The notes under the pieces: model-generated
Databases searched by the model: none
The model's input: the letters and a program-made list of their open reading frames with translations, nothing else
Told to the model about the DNA's origin: nothing
Translations under genes and position numbers: made by a program
Source of the DNA: Diploscapter coronatus
Lineage: Eukaryota > Nematoda > Chromadorea > Rhabditida > Rhabditidae
Direction of reading: 5' to 3'
Length of the DNA: 64,000 bases
NCBI GenBank assembly: GCA_964036155.1
Contig: OZ038422.1
Location: 3,557,201-3,621,200, forward strand
Part shown: positions 50,601 to 62,908 of the stretch, piece after piece
Layout: each line of letters opens with the position of its first letter
Position numbering within the stretch: the stretch's first letter is position 1

Positions 50601-53600
50601 GGCATAATTAGATCAAATCAATAACATCTTCTTTCAAAATTAAAAAAAATAATAAGGGAAACATTTAGAAAATTTACCTGCAAATCGGTGTAAGTCGAGG
50701 TGATGATTCGGCTGAGTCGAGAAATAGCGAGGGGCACACAGCCTTTGTATTCGTCTGGCCATCTTTTAGATAGAGCCTCAATTAGGGATGCAGCCGACGT
50801 CACTACCCCCTGGAAATACGCAAATAAAAATTTCCCTCTATAGAAAGGGCGATACATAGGAGGGGGGTACGAAACAAGACTTGGCAGAATATTTTGATAT
50901 TCGGGCTTAAATCCTGTCTAAAGCTGAATTGAGACTTTTTATTTGATAATTTCTCAAGAAAATTGGATATTTTAGAAAATCTTTGGGAATGTAGGAATTT
51001 TCATATTTCGTTAGCTTTTTGACTGCGCTTAATTATATCCAGGAACTTTTCATTTTTCCAGAATAGATACCAAAGAAATTTATCCTTCACAAGTATTTCT
51101 TCAATATGAATCAGGAAACCATTTGAATATTTGAAATTATACAACTATTGATTCGTCTACTCCAATATTTTTACATAAATTAATTTTAAAAATCAGACTT
51201 GGCAGACTTGTACATTTTCAAACCCACGGGTATGGACATTTATAAGTCAGGAGTCGAAACGGAAGCAAACATTCTCACCATATGCGAGTCATTGAGCAGA
51301 TGGACAATTCTACTGGCGTATTCGGTGGGCTGGACGACGTCCGGTGCGGCGCGGAACAGCTTCAGCAGACACAATGCCGCTGATTGCTTGACGAAATCAA
51401 TGGTATCGCTGAAGAATAACAAAAATACTGTTAAAAATTACCTAGTTATTATAAAGTTATGAAAAACTGGTTGAATCTTTTCAAATAGGAGCTATTTGGA
51501 AATCTCAAGCCATGCTAATAGGTTGAAGGATGGTAGAGAAAACGGTTCTTTTCTCACATTATTTCCCCTAGATTGTGGTTTCCAATTTGCCTCAAATAAG
51601 TGGTATTTTTCCTAGGGCGTATCAAAATAAACAAAACAATAGAAAAAGGTAAAAATTTGTGAGATTTTTAGAAACTTGGCTGAAATAAATACGTACCCGG
51701 AAACAAGAAGTTTAGGCAGATCCTGACAGAATGCCTCTGCCATCTCGCGGCTGCAGATGTTCGAAATGCACTGAAGTTGTTTTTTTCAAATATACACATA
51801 TGACAACTGTCTATCAATTCATAATTCACTATTTATATCAAGTCGATTTTTGCAACATAAGTAAAATATCTAGAGAAATACAACTTTCAAAAGACCCTTC
51901 AATTATGTTTCAGGTAAACTAAAGTCAATGAAAAACAAAATTAACAATGGCTAGTTTTAGGTCCGACAACGGAGAAATGGCGAAGCATATTTTTCCCAGA
52001 ATATCTCGCATTACCTCACACCCCTTCCCATCATTTCAAAATTGATTTTCGTTTTTAAGATGAAATTAAGAAGAAGAGGTCCAACCTGAAGAGCGAGATT
52101 GACGTGAACAGGGTTGCGGGAGGTGATGTCGTTGCGAATGGCCTGCACGATCAACTTCATCAGATCCGAATTCTGCTCGATCAGCACTGAAATGAACAGG
52201 TAGCCCTGAAAGTTCGATGATCGAAAAACTTGAGTGATCTAGAGAATAAATCTCGAGCACTTGTCCCGCTATCATGAAAATTAGATTATAAGTTTTATTT
52301 GATATCCAGTTATCGTTTGAAGCGTAGATTAAAATTGTCATGTATTTCAATTTTGCATTGTGCACCTTTCAATATTAAAAACTTCTCAAAATCGACCTCC
52401 AGAAAAATTAGTATCAAGTGAGAAAAGAACATGTCTTCTTTATCTCAAAAAATATTTTCCTTTACGGTTTTGGGAGTCGAGTTTTGAGAAGTCTGGTGAA
52501 AGATATTTGGGCAAGATTCAAACAAGAAAAAGCCTACGATTTGCTTCTCGGTGTATTTGTTGGAGGAGAGCAGGTTGACTGCTTCCATGTGACCGAAGTC
52601 GATGTCGTTGCCGAGTAAGAAGATGAACAGCAATTTGCACACGTACTTCTTCTTCTGATAGCCGTCCAGGGTCTTGTCGCCTGGAAAATTCATTTTTCGG
52701 CTACCTGGCTAATTTGTTATTCCGTCATTCCGTTGCCTACGAAACAGACCTATGGAGTATTGGAGTCAGATTCGAAAAATATTATGAGGGTAGGTCGCAA
52801 GGTCATCCTAACTTAAGTTCTCTCTAAATCTCGCAAAATAGTATGGGAGAAGATCTCTCCCCACCTTACCTTATATCCTTAACTACGAGTAACGAAGTAA
52901 CAAATTATCCAATTGCCTTTTATCTTTTTTTAATTCGGATAAAAGATAAACTCAGTTGAGATAGATATTAAAATTGAAATATTACGCATGAAATCGCGAT
53001 TTGTTGAAGCAATAATTGCGGGCTTTCCAGGCAACTTCTTTCATGAAAAGATTACTAAAAAAGACGCTAGAAAAATGTCTAATTTTGTGACAGGTCTCAA
53101 AATTCGCAATTTGTAACTTAATATCGTTATTTATTCGAATTATCATAAACTAGGTCCCTCTATAAGTCACCGGCAACCACCATTACTAAAATTCGCCAGT
53201 TAGTTTTTTTTTCCTACATTACCTAACCTACAATCTGGTGAACTGAGGGCAATCGCTATTTGACGGCACGCGACGACGCGAAATTTTGCTATATTACGGC
53301 ACGATTTTATATAGTATGAAGAAGGAAACTGTTTTGAATCTATTGAAAATCGTGCCGTCATATAATACAAATGTCATGCCATAGCGTGTGCCGTCGTGAC
53401 GTATTTTAAGAACTGCTCAATTTTAGTAGTGGTAGCGGTGTGTTCAGGCAGTGAATTATGGAAGGAGTCCATAAGTGATCAAAGCCGCACCTTTGAACTT
53501 GGACCTGATGTTGGCGAGCTCCTTGTTGATGCGCTTCAGCTCGGCCTCTTTGGACTTGCAATTCCTGATGTCCGAGATGAACACCGCCAGCCCGCGCATT

Positions 53601-53623
53601 CCATCGCCCTTCACTGCGGGCAT
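44626..53623 (-). CDS. apa-2: AP-2 complex subunit alpha (alpha-adaptin)
   Basis: Large subunit of the AP-2 clathrin adaptor, which binds PtdIns(4,5)P2, cargo and clathrin accessory proteins at the plasma membrane. Twenty-five exons with consistent phases give 928 aa, normal for the family. Exon starts (5' side) are 53623, 52680, 52205, 51770, 51408, 50809, 50489, 50220, 49955, 49511, 49364, 48969, 48464, 48323, 48085, 47728, 47572, 47353, 46950, 46682, 46125, 45814, 45426, 45192, 44703. The start [20 protein letters not shown] and the lysine-rich [19 protein letters not shown] segment (the phosphoinositide-binding region) are hallmark. An armadillo-like trunk follows, a short acidic/Pro hinge ([18 protein letters not shown]), then the ear domain with [14 protein letters not shown] and the final [17 protein letters not shown]. 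The ATG follows an acceptor (TTTTCCAG) by five bases, suggesting trans-splicing. Several introns contain short inverted-repeat elements. Confidence 0.98.
47749..47865. mobile_element. 117 bp inverted-repeat element in apa-2 intron
   Basis: CTGCGAGTACATTGTTA at 47749-47765 is repeated exactly in inverted orientation at 47849-47865. The interior is pyrimidine-rich and noncoding. It lies in the intron between the exons starting at 48085 and 47728. It looks like a miniature inverted-repeat transposon; no clear target duplication was found. Confidence 0.65.
49110..49180. mobile_element. 71 bp inverted-repeat element in apa-2 intron
   Basis: ATGCGAAATAGTGTG at 49110-49124 and its exact inverse CACACTATTTCGCAT at 49166-49180 bound a 71 bp element within the intron after the exon 49364-49235. 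The left part with its upstream flank (CTCTAAAT then GCGAAATAGTGTGGGA) resembles 52822-52852, so this belongs to a family present at least twice in this gene. Confidence 0.65.
52767..52860. repeat. Dispersed repeat in apa-2 intron 1
   Basis: The first 67 bp match 30927-30992 (shared core GGGTAGGTC, CTTAAGT and CTCTCTAAATCT). The continuation CTCTAAATCTCGCAAAATAGT and TGGGAGAAGAT resembles the element at 49100-49130. It lies in the first intron of apa-2. Confidence 0.6.
53262..53397. repeat. Nested inverted repeats in apa-2 intron 1
   Basis: ACGGCACGATTTT at 53296-53308 is exactly inverted at 53346-53358. Outer copies of the same GACGGCACG motif lie at about 53262-53270 and, inverted (GTGCCGTC), at about 53388-53397. 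The result is a four-fold arrangement of one short motif, consistent with a small nonautonomous DNA element. Confidence 0.6.
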
Positions 53624-54776
53624 TTTGGCTGGAAAATCGAAAGCATGTAATTATTCAGAGAGTTTGCGAAATCCTTTCGATAAATACTCCGAACGCCGAT
53701 GAAATAATGGGAATTGGTAGCTCGGTCCATCCTAGACATTTCATGAAACATAGATTTTTTGAGAAATGAAAATGGTTTCAACTCAAGTGCACAAGAACGA
53801 ACTGACAATGAGAATAGACAAATTCAGTCCATACAAGAAGAAATATGAAGCATATTTTAAGCAAAAGCGTAGCTCTGGATTCGATTCGGAAAGCAAAATA
53901 AAAAGGAATAAAATTACGTAAACTCTTATAATAAACAAGTCGGTTAGTTCCGTTAAAGCGACAAGTTTGGTCGTGAATAATAAAGCCGAAATCTAGGTTG
54001 GTGTAAGGAGAAAAGAGACGATGAAAAAATCGAATTCTGCAAAGCCAAGGCAGAGATTTTCGAGGTTTGACGCAAACTATGGACGTTGATGTAAACGCAG
54101 TGCATTTCAACAAAATGCACACGAAATGCGTCAACGAATAATAGTGCATCACTAAAAATAACCACTTGCAAAAAGTAGTTGTTGAACGAATTTGCGTCAT
54201 TTTTTGTTATTTTACCTCGGTTTTAGCATTAAAATTTATTTCGAATTATATTCTCAAAAGGCTTATGTCTAGGCATAAGATTTACAGGGTAAACAATTTA
54301 GAAATACACAACGAAATGATGACATATCCAAAAGTAGAAAAATGACAACATGAGATCAGCACTTACAGAAAATTAGTGAAAACTCAACAATTGGGATAAA
54401 TTTGGCGATATTATCAAAAAATACTTGCAATTCTGTATGCTTCAAAGAATGTGGGGTTCGATTTGACTGAAACATTCTAGCTGGTGACACGTTAACGCTT
54501 TTTGAAAATCAAAATGATGTTTCCTCATGAGCAGTTCAATCTTGTGGACACATCATTTTAACGCAGATAATAAATAAAATTTTCGAGTAAAATAATATAT
54601 TGACACGGTGTCAAAATTAAGACCCTAGCCTCAATCATTCTTCAAATTTGCAAGTATCATTTGCCATTTCAAGAAGGGGGCTTCTTCGAAGTTCATCAAG
54701 TTTATCTCCTTTATCAAGACTCGCAGGCAAAGTTGGTGAACGTTCCAAGAAGCCTATGAAAGAATGTTCGTTTCCT

Positions 54777-57700
54777 TTAGAACCTGAGTTGCGGTTTGTT
54801 TTTCATGATGTGGCTTTCGAGCTTCTCCCAGATGCGCATGAAATTCGCCTTGTCGAGGTAGCGCTTCGTTCTAGCAACGGGAATTTTCTCCACGTTCCAT
54901 TTCGCTACATTTGGCTCCATCTAAAATTTCTCCGTTTAAACTTATTATTGTTGAACTAGAAACATAAGTAATCAATCAAAAATAAGCGGAGAAGGAAGCG
55001 ATTTTACTCCAGCATTTCATTTTCACGTGTTTTCTCCCTTTCTAATCCACTGAAAAATAACTGTGCACCGCTTTGCACTTCCAGAATTTGGCTCAAACAA
55101 TAAATCTTCTAGAATGATGACTAGAAAGTCGAAAATTTGTATCTTCAGGGAAAGCATTAGAAGTAGAACGATAAAAATAATAGGAAATGTGTCTCTAGAA
55201 AACTTGAAGCAGTTTTTGTTTAGTTCCCAAATTCGAATACGTACCTTCATATCGTCAAAGTACAAGTGAAAGGCCTGTATTTGGGAGAAAATCTGCACCG
55301 GATTTCCGCCCCATTTCCAACCCTTGAATTGCCAGGCCGGGCCCTAAAATTAAGGAATTTCTAGATTTTCCAAATTTTTCCCTACATGAACGAAAACTCC
55401 GACGATTCGATCCCAGTCCTCCTCGTTCAGTCGAGTCGGGTCGTCGATTACTCGGTATTGAACTAAATTCGCTCTTTTTTAAATATTGGATAAAATTTTC
55501 ATGTCTAGAGACTGCTTAAATTGTTATAGATTCATTTTCAAAATGTTTCAAATTCATACGAAGGAATTTTCTTTACTCTTCTTTGAATAAATCACTTCAA
55601 TGATGTACTAACCACGACTACAAATATACTCGCTACTAAAAATTTCTGCTGATGAAATTTCAACATTGAAAATTTCCAAATCGAAAAGTTGCGCATCAGT
55701 TCGATATTTTCTATTGTAGAAGAATGTTTGATACCAGTGTTTCCCTCCTTCTTCCTATTGACGAGAATCGTGGGTTCTCGCTGCGCTTTCTGAGCTCGCT
55801 TCTCCTCGGTACTGACGAATTTCATGTCCTCGAGAATGTCCTTCGCATTGTAGATTGTGATCAAACTAGTCAGGGCCCCAGGAACAATGATGATTGGCGT
55901 TCGACTCGACCGTTTCGGCTTCTGACCGCCAGCAGGCTGATTGTGAACAGAGGGAATGTGGCGGAGAGGTTCTGGAAGAGGATTTGTCATCGTTTTTAGA
56001 TTATCATCAACTCATCACCGGATGATGCTTTATTTACAAACAAACTCAGACACTGAGTTTGTCCTGTTTTTGAATATTCCAAATCATGAAATTTTGAATT
56101 TCATTCTGTACAACTGTTTCAGAATTCACAAAAGTATGGTTTGGTTCACGATATTTTATATCTAAAATAGTTAACTAGCGCTTCCAATGTTCATTAAAAT
56201 GGTGAATTTAGGTAGTAGTTTGATGAAAATTTTTGAAATTTTGGTAGGTTTCAACAAATCTCTTGTTGTTGAATGAAATTATAAATTCGATATTCCGAAC
56301 ATTGATCTAGCTTTGAAATAAAAGAAATCTTACGAGCAGCCGGTGGAGGCATTCCTGGCTTCTTGACGCCGCCCTGCTGAATCGCGTTGAGATTCGAGCC
56401 GACGAACGACATCTCGCCGTCGATGAGGAAGTCCGTGTTTTTGTCCTGCAATTCGAAAATTTTTGTCATTTTATGAAAATTTGAAGAAGCCGTTGCTGCA
56501 AGGGACAGGTTAAGAAATGGTAGAAAAATAAAATACGTCATGTCTCGAATGCAAATTGTGAGATAAATAGAATGGGAAAAATCCATTAGTCCGGCAAATA
56601 GTAGTCAAAGTTTGAAAATACTTATGAATTGATGTTTCATTGAAGAAGAAGTAGTCTTGTTCTCAAGTAGAATGAGTTAATACACTTCGGATTGAGTTAC
56701 CAAAAATAGTAATATAACCAACTCTTCCCTTACCTTGACGAAGATTTCCTGATCGTAACGACTGTATCCGGCTGCATTCTTGCGTTGACTCGGTTGCACT
56801 GCTGCAATCGCTCGAGCTGAAGCTGCAGAGGAGGAATTGTGCTGAGGATGCTCCATTGCTTTACTCCGAGCATCTTGCTCTTTTTGCTGAAAGAGTTGGA
56901 TAAGTTTCGGAAGACTCGATAACCGATTTTCCAATTAATATGACCATTCAGTCATTCATCGATTGTATCTTTCAATCTTCAAATATCAGAAAATAATTGT
57001 AGGTTTCACTAAATTTCGGTACATCTTGAAACATCTTAATTGATACTCCAGTGTTATAAAAATTAGACTGAGCAAAAACTTCATTTGAGTAAATTTACGA
57101 TTTTGAAGTTACCTTGACCCGATCGAGAACTTCGAGCACTCGCGAGAAGTCCCTGTTTCCGAGCGCCAGCATCACATTCTCACTGGTTTTGTAGACACGT
57201 TCGTTCATCTTTCCGAGTTGTAGATTCGTCGTGCTTTTCAGCTCACTAAATTTGGCTTTCATCAAGTCTTTTCTATCCACCACTAAATTTTGTCGTTCAT
57301 TCGTCGGGAAGTTGAAAAGCACAACCCTCAATCGTGTAAAATAGTAAGCAACACATTTTTTCTCTAACATTTCTTGTTCTATTTTGTATGGCTTGCAAAC
57401 TTGAGGACTTATCCGCTCATCAAAGTACTCAAATCTACTTTTGAACATGATTCAGAGCTACGGAGCTTATGATCAAGCACAGAGCAATGTTTTCATCTTC
57501 GAAGTTTACTTACTCATCAGCGGTTTGAGCGATGTTCCTCTTCAAGTTGTTCTGCCGCTTCTTCCTCAATTCAGCCACCTTCTCGGATGTGATGTTGTTG
57601 CCGAGCGGACGCAACTCGCTCATTTCCTTGTCGCCACGATTCAGCAGCTGGTTCAGCTTTCTAAATGGACCAATTTTTCAGAGAGCATAGATGATTTGTG

Positions 57701-58993
57701 AAACACAAAACGAAATGTAAGATGCTCTAAAAACGGGAACTTCAACATCTATCGAAGCACATTTCAGAGATCGTACATCTTCTTTATTGAATATTGGCAG
57801 TGAAAGACAATGCATTGTTTTCGGTTTCAGAAGGCATATTGTAAGAGCTTCGAAAGAGACTAACTCCTTCTCCTTGTGATCGTAGGCCGGTCGCTTCGCA
57901 GCAGGCTCGTGGACCTCTTCAGGCATGATGCTCCTCGCTGGAATGGGAGCTACTGGGGGCGCGGACAGGTTGATGTGGTTGCTGGGAATCTCATCTCGGT
58001 TGCCGGACAGATAGTCCATGATTTCCTTCCTATAAAACTAGCTCTTTATTTTCAGTGATTCCATCATCTCTTTCGATGATTCCTAATAATGTGGTGCTTC
58101 TCAAATTCGAAGCGATATTAGATTCACTCAGATCAAAAGTAATGAAATATTTTTCGAGATCAATATTTGCGTAAAACGATGCAAAAACAAATTCTCGTCA
58201 TAGGCATTTACAATTTCGAGAACACATCGAATGAAATATCTACAGTGTTCGTCGCTATTCTGTACCTGTCAATTCTGGTGATGGCTCGGACATTCGCTCC
58301 TGCCGCTTCTTTGACATAGTTCGTGTGGTTGATGTCTCGTCGGTTCCACAAGAATAACAGAGCTTCCAAATTGTAGAACTCGTTCGGCTTGTTGTACACC
58401 GGAAATATGGTCAATCAAATACATCCTTGAGAATTCAGACACATGGTTGTTGAAAACGGTAATAAGGTTTAACGTGAACTCGAACTCGCCAACGAGTCAA
58501 AGTCCAATGCGGAAAAATAAGCGAGTTCGAGTTCAATTAAAAATATGCAAACTTGGAGTTTAAAGTATTTAACTCGAACATCCCTTCTTCAGCAACGATT
58601 TTTAATTCAACTTACTGTCAAATTCGTGTCCACCAACTTTGGATACGCCATGTCGCCGAATATGTAGTAGCTCTCATCATTCTAAAACAATTTGTCGGAT
58701 GTTTTTCTTCCAGAAATATTCGAATATCGATTTTATTGAATGTATGATAAAAAGACAATATTGGTTTTGTTCGAGAGAACTTGTTTCAGTGACGATTTTT
58801 GAGTTACATTAGAACTTTTATCAAAGGTGCAATTGAAAATTTAATGAAAGTGTTATTACTTTTTGTTCAGGAATTGATCCATATTGCTTCCTTTATGAAG
58901 CCTATCCAATATTCAGAAACTTACATGAATAATCTCCTTGATAGTTCGATTCTGAGACGTAAAGTCTCTCAGCGTAGTCAACGGATCGGCCAT
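54777..58993 (-). CDS. cdc-73: Parafibromin, PAF1 complex subunit
   Basis: CDC73 is part of the PAF1 complex, which travels with RNA polymerase II and supports elongation and histone modification in the nucleus. Twelve exons give about 520 aa: 58993-58925, 58681-58616, 58399-58266, 58029-57865, 57660-57514, 57272-57113, 56886-56734, 56445-56334, 55971-55735, 55462-55386, 55343-55245, 54920-54777. The N-terminal domain starts [20 protein letters not shown] and includes [16 protein letters not shown]. The C-terminal Ras-like domain runs from [20 protein letters not shown] through [19 protein letters not shown] and GPAWQFKGW to a final KNKPQLRF. Length is normal. The start of exon 3 is unclear: the longest in-frame version (GTG TAC AAC AAG) is preceded by CCG, not AG, while an AG after ..AACAAG at 58388 would start the exon at 58387, four codons shorter. 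apa-2 follows on the same strand after about 1.15 kb. Confidence 0.97.
58475..58535. repeat. 15 bp inverted repeat in cdc-73 intron 2
   Basis: TGAACTCGAACTCGC at 58475-58489 is repeated exactly in inverted orientation at 58521-58535. The 61 bp unit could form a hairpin in the pre-mRNA; it lies upstream of the ambiguous acceptor of cdc-73 exon 3. Confidence 0.6.
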
Positions 58994-59584
58994 TTTTAGG
59001 TAATTTTATTAGTTTCAGAAGAATCAACAATTGTTCCGATTTAGCAAGACAAAATACGAACAATTTTGCAAATATCAATGCTTTCGCGACGTAGAAAGCA
59101 ATAGTGGCCAAGACACCTGCAAAGGCGGCGCACAGTTGCTACTCTGCAATTAAAACAGTTGCAAAGACACTGTATGGATTATTGCTTGTGGTAAATTTGT
59201 AGGAGAAAGTGGTATTTTAGAGGTGAAAAAGAGTACCTTTGAGTCGTTGAATATTTACCGCATCGACATCCGCAATAAAATTCCTAGAATATGAAGAGGA
59301 TGATAAACCAATGCACAATTATGCCTTATTAAAGAATTGAGCCGAGTTTTCACAACAGGATATTCGTAATTCAACGACTTTTTGTAATATACAAATTATT
59401 CAACCATGAACTCATTCCAAATTTGAATCACATAATCTTCCGAATTATGATCAACTATTTGGTTTTACTACCGGTTTCGATTTGTAGTAATCTAATTAGA
59501 AGTGAGAGCGGATAAAACGATCAAATGGGCTCGAGAATCGACGATTTTCGTTTTTGATCTGAAAGGCGTTCATTTTCACGAGCC

Positions 59585-60110
59585 ATGACTCAAATCGCTG
59601 CTAGAGTATTTATTTTATTTCGTAGTTTCTATTTTACACGCGCTGAAACTTACTTGGGACGAAAATTGAGGAAACAAAATTTTGATGAAGATGACGATGA
59701 TTATATTTCGAGTAGAATAATGTCAACGACAATACCCGCGCCGCCTTCTAATTCTGTCTCAACTTCAAATACTCAGGGGTTCATGTAAGTACATGTTAAA
59801 CATAACTGCTCACTAAATGATAAAAATCGTTTTTCTTTCTGGATACGGGCACTGAATAAAGAGAATTTTGCATTAAACTTCCCCAATTTATAGTAAATAG
59901 AATTTCGGTGTTGTGCCTTGTCTTTGCGCATACCTGATAACAGAATGATTTTATAAAACAAATTTCAGCTTTTGCTTGTGGATTTGCATATTTTTATTCT
60001 CTGTGGCACTATGTTGTTGCAGCATTTCATTAATTAGGAAACTATACAAACGGAAAAATGTATCATATGTCAGATATACAAATTTATCTTCGCAGCAGCA
60101 TAAGTTCTGA
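59585..60110 (+). CDS. Small single-pass membrane protein, unknown
   Basis: Two exons, 59585-59784 and 59969-60110, join in phase (donor GTAAGT, acceptor AATTTCAG) to 113 aa. After an acidic stretch (FDEDDDDY) and a Thr/Ser/Pro-rich segment (MSTTIPAPPSNSVSTSN) comes one strong membrane span, FCLWICIFLFSVALCCC, followed by basic residues (RKLYKRK) and a short polar tail ending SSQQHKF. The positive charges after the span predict the C-terminus in the cytosol. Starting at the internal Met (59720) would give a 68 aa protein; the first 45 residues are less convincing. No family is recognised. It is divergent from cdc-73, with about 590 bp between start codons. Confidence 0.6.
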
Positions 60111-61571
60111 AAATTTCTTGATTTCTTAAGATAATAATTGATTGAGAACGTGTAGATTCATGACAAAATACCTCTTTTTCCGAAAATAATTTCATATCAT
60201 GAGCCAATACGTCTTCAGACTATATTTAGAGAGGCCAAATGGGTCGGAAAAAAGTCACCGAAAATTTCCAATGCATAATTCGAATGCTAGTTTTGAAATT
60301 GTGACATTTCTATGTACATTTACATTACAATTTCATGTAAATAAAGGTTTTGATTTGAGATTAGATAAAACTAAATATTTACTCGTGTTATAAAACAATG
60401 CACACACAACTGCCAATTTGGACCGAATTCCAGTTTTGCAGAATTAATTAGCGATGAGTGTGCGAAGAATCGAAAGAATAATCTGTTTGATGATTTTCGA
60501 CCTAACTCTGCACAAAATCGCATCTTTTGATAAAATCAATGAAACAAATTGATACTCTTTCGTTCTCACTACGTGAATTACTCCCCATTTTACGGTATAA
60601 AGAACAAGCGAAAAGGAAAAAAGCGAAAAAAAAAATAGCGCGCTAAATGACGAAGCGCAGATTTTCCTCTTTTTCCCTCTTTAATGAGGGAATAACCGTA
60701 ATCGTTGAGCTATCTCAATAGGCCAATTAACGATTTATGAGGAATGTTATGGCGAATTTTATCTCTCTCGCTAAGGGACACAGAAAAAGAGGAACTGACA
60801 ATGGGAGCCATGTAACGTAGTGGATCGTATTATTTGTATCTTTTTTCGTCTGACTCATGCTGAAGATAATCCTCTTTAGAAAAAAGGTAAAAGATAATTT
60901 TTCTAGATTCTGCACCACAAATTGTCACGCCTTCATCATCAAATCCAGCATCTGATATAGTTCTTAATAATTTTGATAAAAAAAATAACACCAGAAACAT
61001 CGGCATTTGAAATGACAACAAAATTAGTTGGAATAGATGAACACGGTATAGATGAACGCATGACGAACAAATGCTCGTTTCTCGCGCATCCAAGGCTCAC
61101 AGAAGGGGGAGAAAAAAGGCGCTCCTTTTATCTCGTCTCAAATAGTCAGTCATTTATAATAATAGTAAACTTTTTTTTTTTTTTTTTTTTTAAATCTACC
61201 TTTTCGAATATTTTATTTTATGTGCTGATCTTTGAAAATTTTTCATTTCTATTTTTAATCATCGTGATTTTTCTCGAAACTGGAAAAAAGTTATTATTAC
61301 CAAAATGCAATATCAGGAAAAGAAAATTAAATTGAAGTATGAGTAACATTTCTAAGGATGAAATATTAGGAAATGTTCTGCAAAATCAAAGTTTCGTACC
61401 AGTAAACAGATTCGGAAAACTAAAATATCTAATTTTATATTAATTTTTGAAGTGTTCCATAATGCATTTCTTCAATATTTACTCAATTTTCTATGTTTTC
61501 CAAGGAGGCGGAAATTTAATTAGAGAAGTTTTTATTCATTTTTGACAATAGATGTCTTGAATTTAAATAGA
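60111..61571. other. Intergenic region with poly-T tract
   Basis: AT-rich DNA with a run of 21 T at about 61171-61191. No gene is supported; frames here are short and of low complexity. Confidence 0.5.
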
Positions 61572-61579
61572 TATAAAAA
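61572..61579 (+). promoter_or_regulatory. TATA box of ShKT gene
   Basis: TATAAAAA lies about 300 bp upstream of the ATG. A short untranslated exon could end at a donor after 61637 (CTAAG/GTAATC) and join the acceptor GAATTTCAG ending at 61860, 18 bases before the ATG. Confidence 0.5.
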
Positions 61580-61878
61580 GGTAGTATCTTCGACAAGAAA
61601 TCAGCTTCTTATTCCCACTTCTACTACTACCCCTAAGGTAATCCCTCCTAGGAATGCCCAAACTAATTCGAAACTATCTGTCGATATTCGAGTGCTCTGA
61701 AGAAGCAACGAGAAAGTCGGAATATCATTGAATTACGATATTCACAATTTGATGATCATTCCACTGGACTATTCTCAATGTTTGTTCATCAACCAATATC
61801 AGCCAGATTTGGATCGAACAACTCTTAATCTATCAACAATCTGTATCTGATGAATTTCAGATATCCAACATCGTCAAT

Positions 61879-62603
61879 ATGTCGTCTTCCCTCATCGCAA
61901 TCTTTTGCCTGATCGTTTTTCTCGGGTATTTAATCATTTAACTTGTTTAATGTTCTGAAATTTAGAATTCAAGTGGAAAGCCAATACAACAGTGGGTCTG
62001 TGGCCGTGCCGTACAGCCCTGAGCAACTTGAGGTAAGAGAATTTTATTAATACAATTTCGAAATAATTTGTTGTGAAATTTAAGAATATCATCGGGAAAG
62101 GAGTACAAAGCCTGAACAAGATCGAGGAAAGCTCTGAAACGACTCCTGCTCCAACTCAGAACCAACCTGGTGGTGGTCAGAATCCATCAACGCCTGCTCC
62201 AACTCAGAACCAACCTGGTGGTAGTCAGAACCCGCCTCAGGCGAAACCTCCGTGCGAAGATTATTTGACGACGGATATGTGAGTTTCACAGTTCTTTCGA
62301 TATACGTTTGAGACATATCTCTTCTCAAATTGACGAGACCTTGTCTGAGCGATTCGCGTCATTCGAATTTTAATGTCACTCGCGAGTGACGATAGAATTT
62401 AGGTGGCGCAAATCGCATACGCAAAGGTCTCGTCGATTTGGGAAGGGTATTTCAGTTGTGAATTGAACACCTTCAAAGCCTGTAGCGATGCCAAATTAGC
62501 AATCCCTGCTGGTACTAATCTATTCGCAAATGCCACACCTGTAACTATCCCTGAAAAAGTTGTAAAGGCCATCTGCCGAAAGACTTGTGGAGAATGTACT
62601 TAA
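61879..62603 (+). CDS. Secreted ShKT-domain protein
   Basis: Four exons (61879-61925, 61966-62032, 62085-62278, 62456-62603) give 151 aa. A signal peptide (MSSSLIAIFCLIVFLGIQV) is followed by a short helical region, a low-complexity linker containing two copies of TPAPTQNQPGG, and one C-terminal ShKT domain. The six cysteines are at 95, 104, 112, 143, 147 and 150 in the pattern CEDYLTTDIC, KAC, then AICRKTCGEC at the end. This pattern depends on the acceptor TATTTCAG at 62455; an upstream AG at 62402 would put the last exon out of frame. ShKT domains are common in nematode secreted proteins, sometimes joined to enzymes and sometimes acting on channels; here no enzyme domain is present, so the target is unknown. 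The domain is longer than usual between the third and fourth cysteines. Confidence 0.85.
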
Positions 62604-62908
62604 TTGTTTCTTTGAGCTTATTGCAGTATTCACCCTCACCATTTTATAATATTCGTTCGATTTTTGAGAAATAGTATAGAGAAAAGAAAAAAAATCAAAC
62701 GAATACTACAATAGATCTTTATTTGAACAAGTGGATCAATAGAGACATTTTATTTTTCTTATCTATATAAATGTCAAAATTAAACTAATAAATAAAATAA
62801 ACGTTTATTAGGCTCGCACATAAATCATAACTATGAGAAAGTTTATTTTCAAAGCTGGAATAAGGGAAAAAAAAATTTCTCTATAATCCTTCACCCTATT
62901 TCGCATGA

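Noticed and set aside
53623..54777. cdc-73 and apa-2 as an operon
   Set aside because: They are on one strand in order, and apa-2 has an acceptor just before its ATG, but the 1.15 kb gap is much larger than typical operon spacing of about 100 bp and no downstream trans-splice leader type can be read from DNA.
62403..62603. Longer final exon of the ShKT gene beginning at the AG at 62402
   Set aside because: It reads out of frame from the previous exon; the acceptor at 62455 keeps frame and restores all six cysteines.
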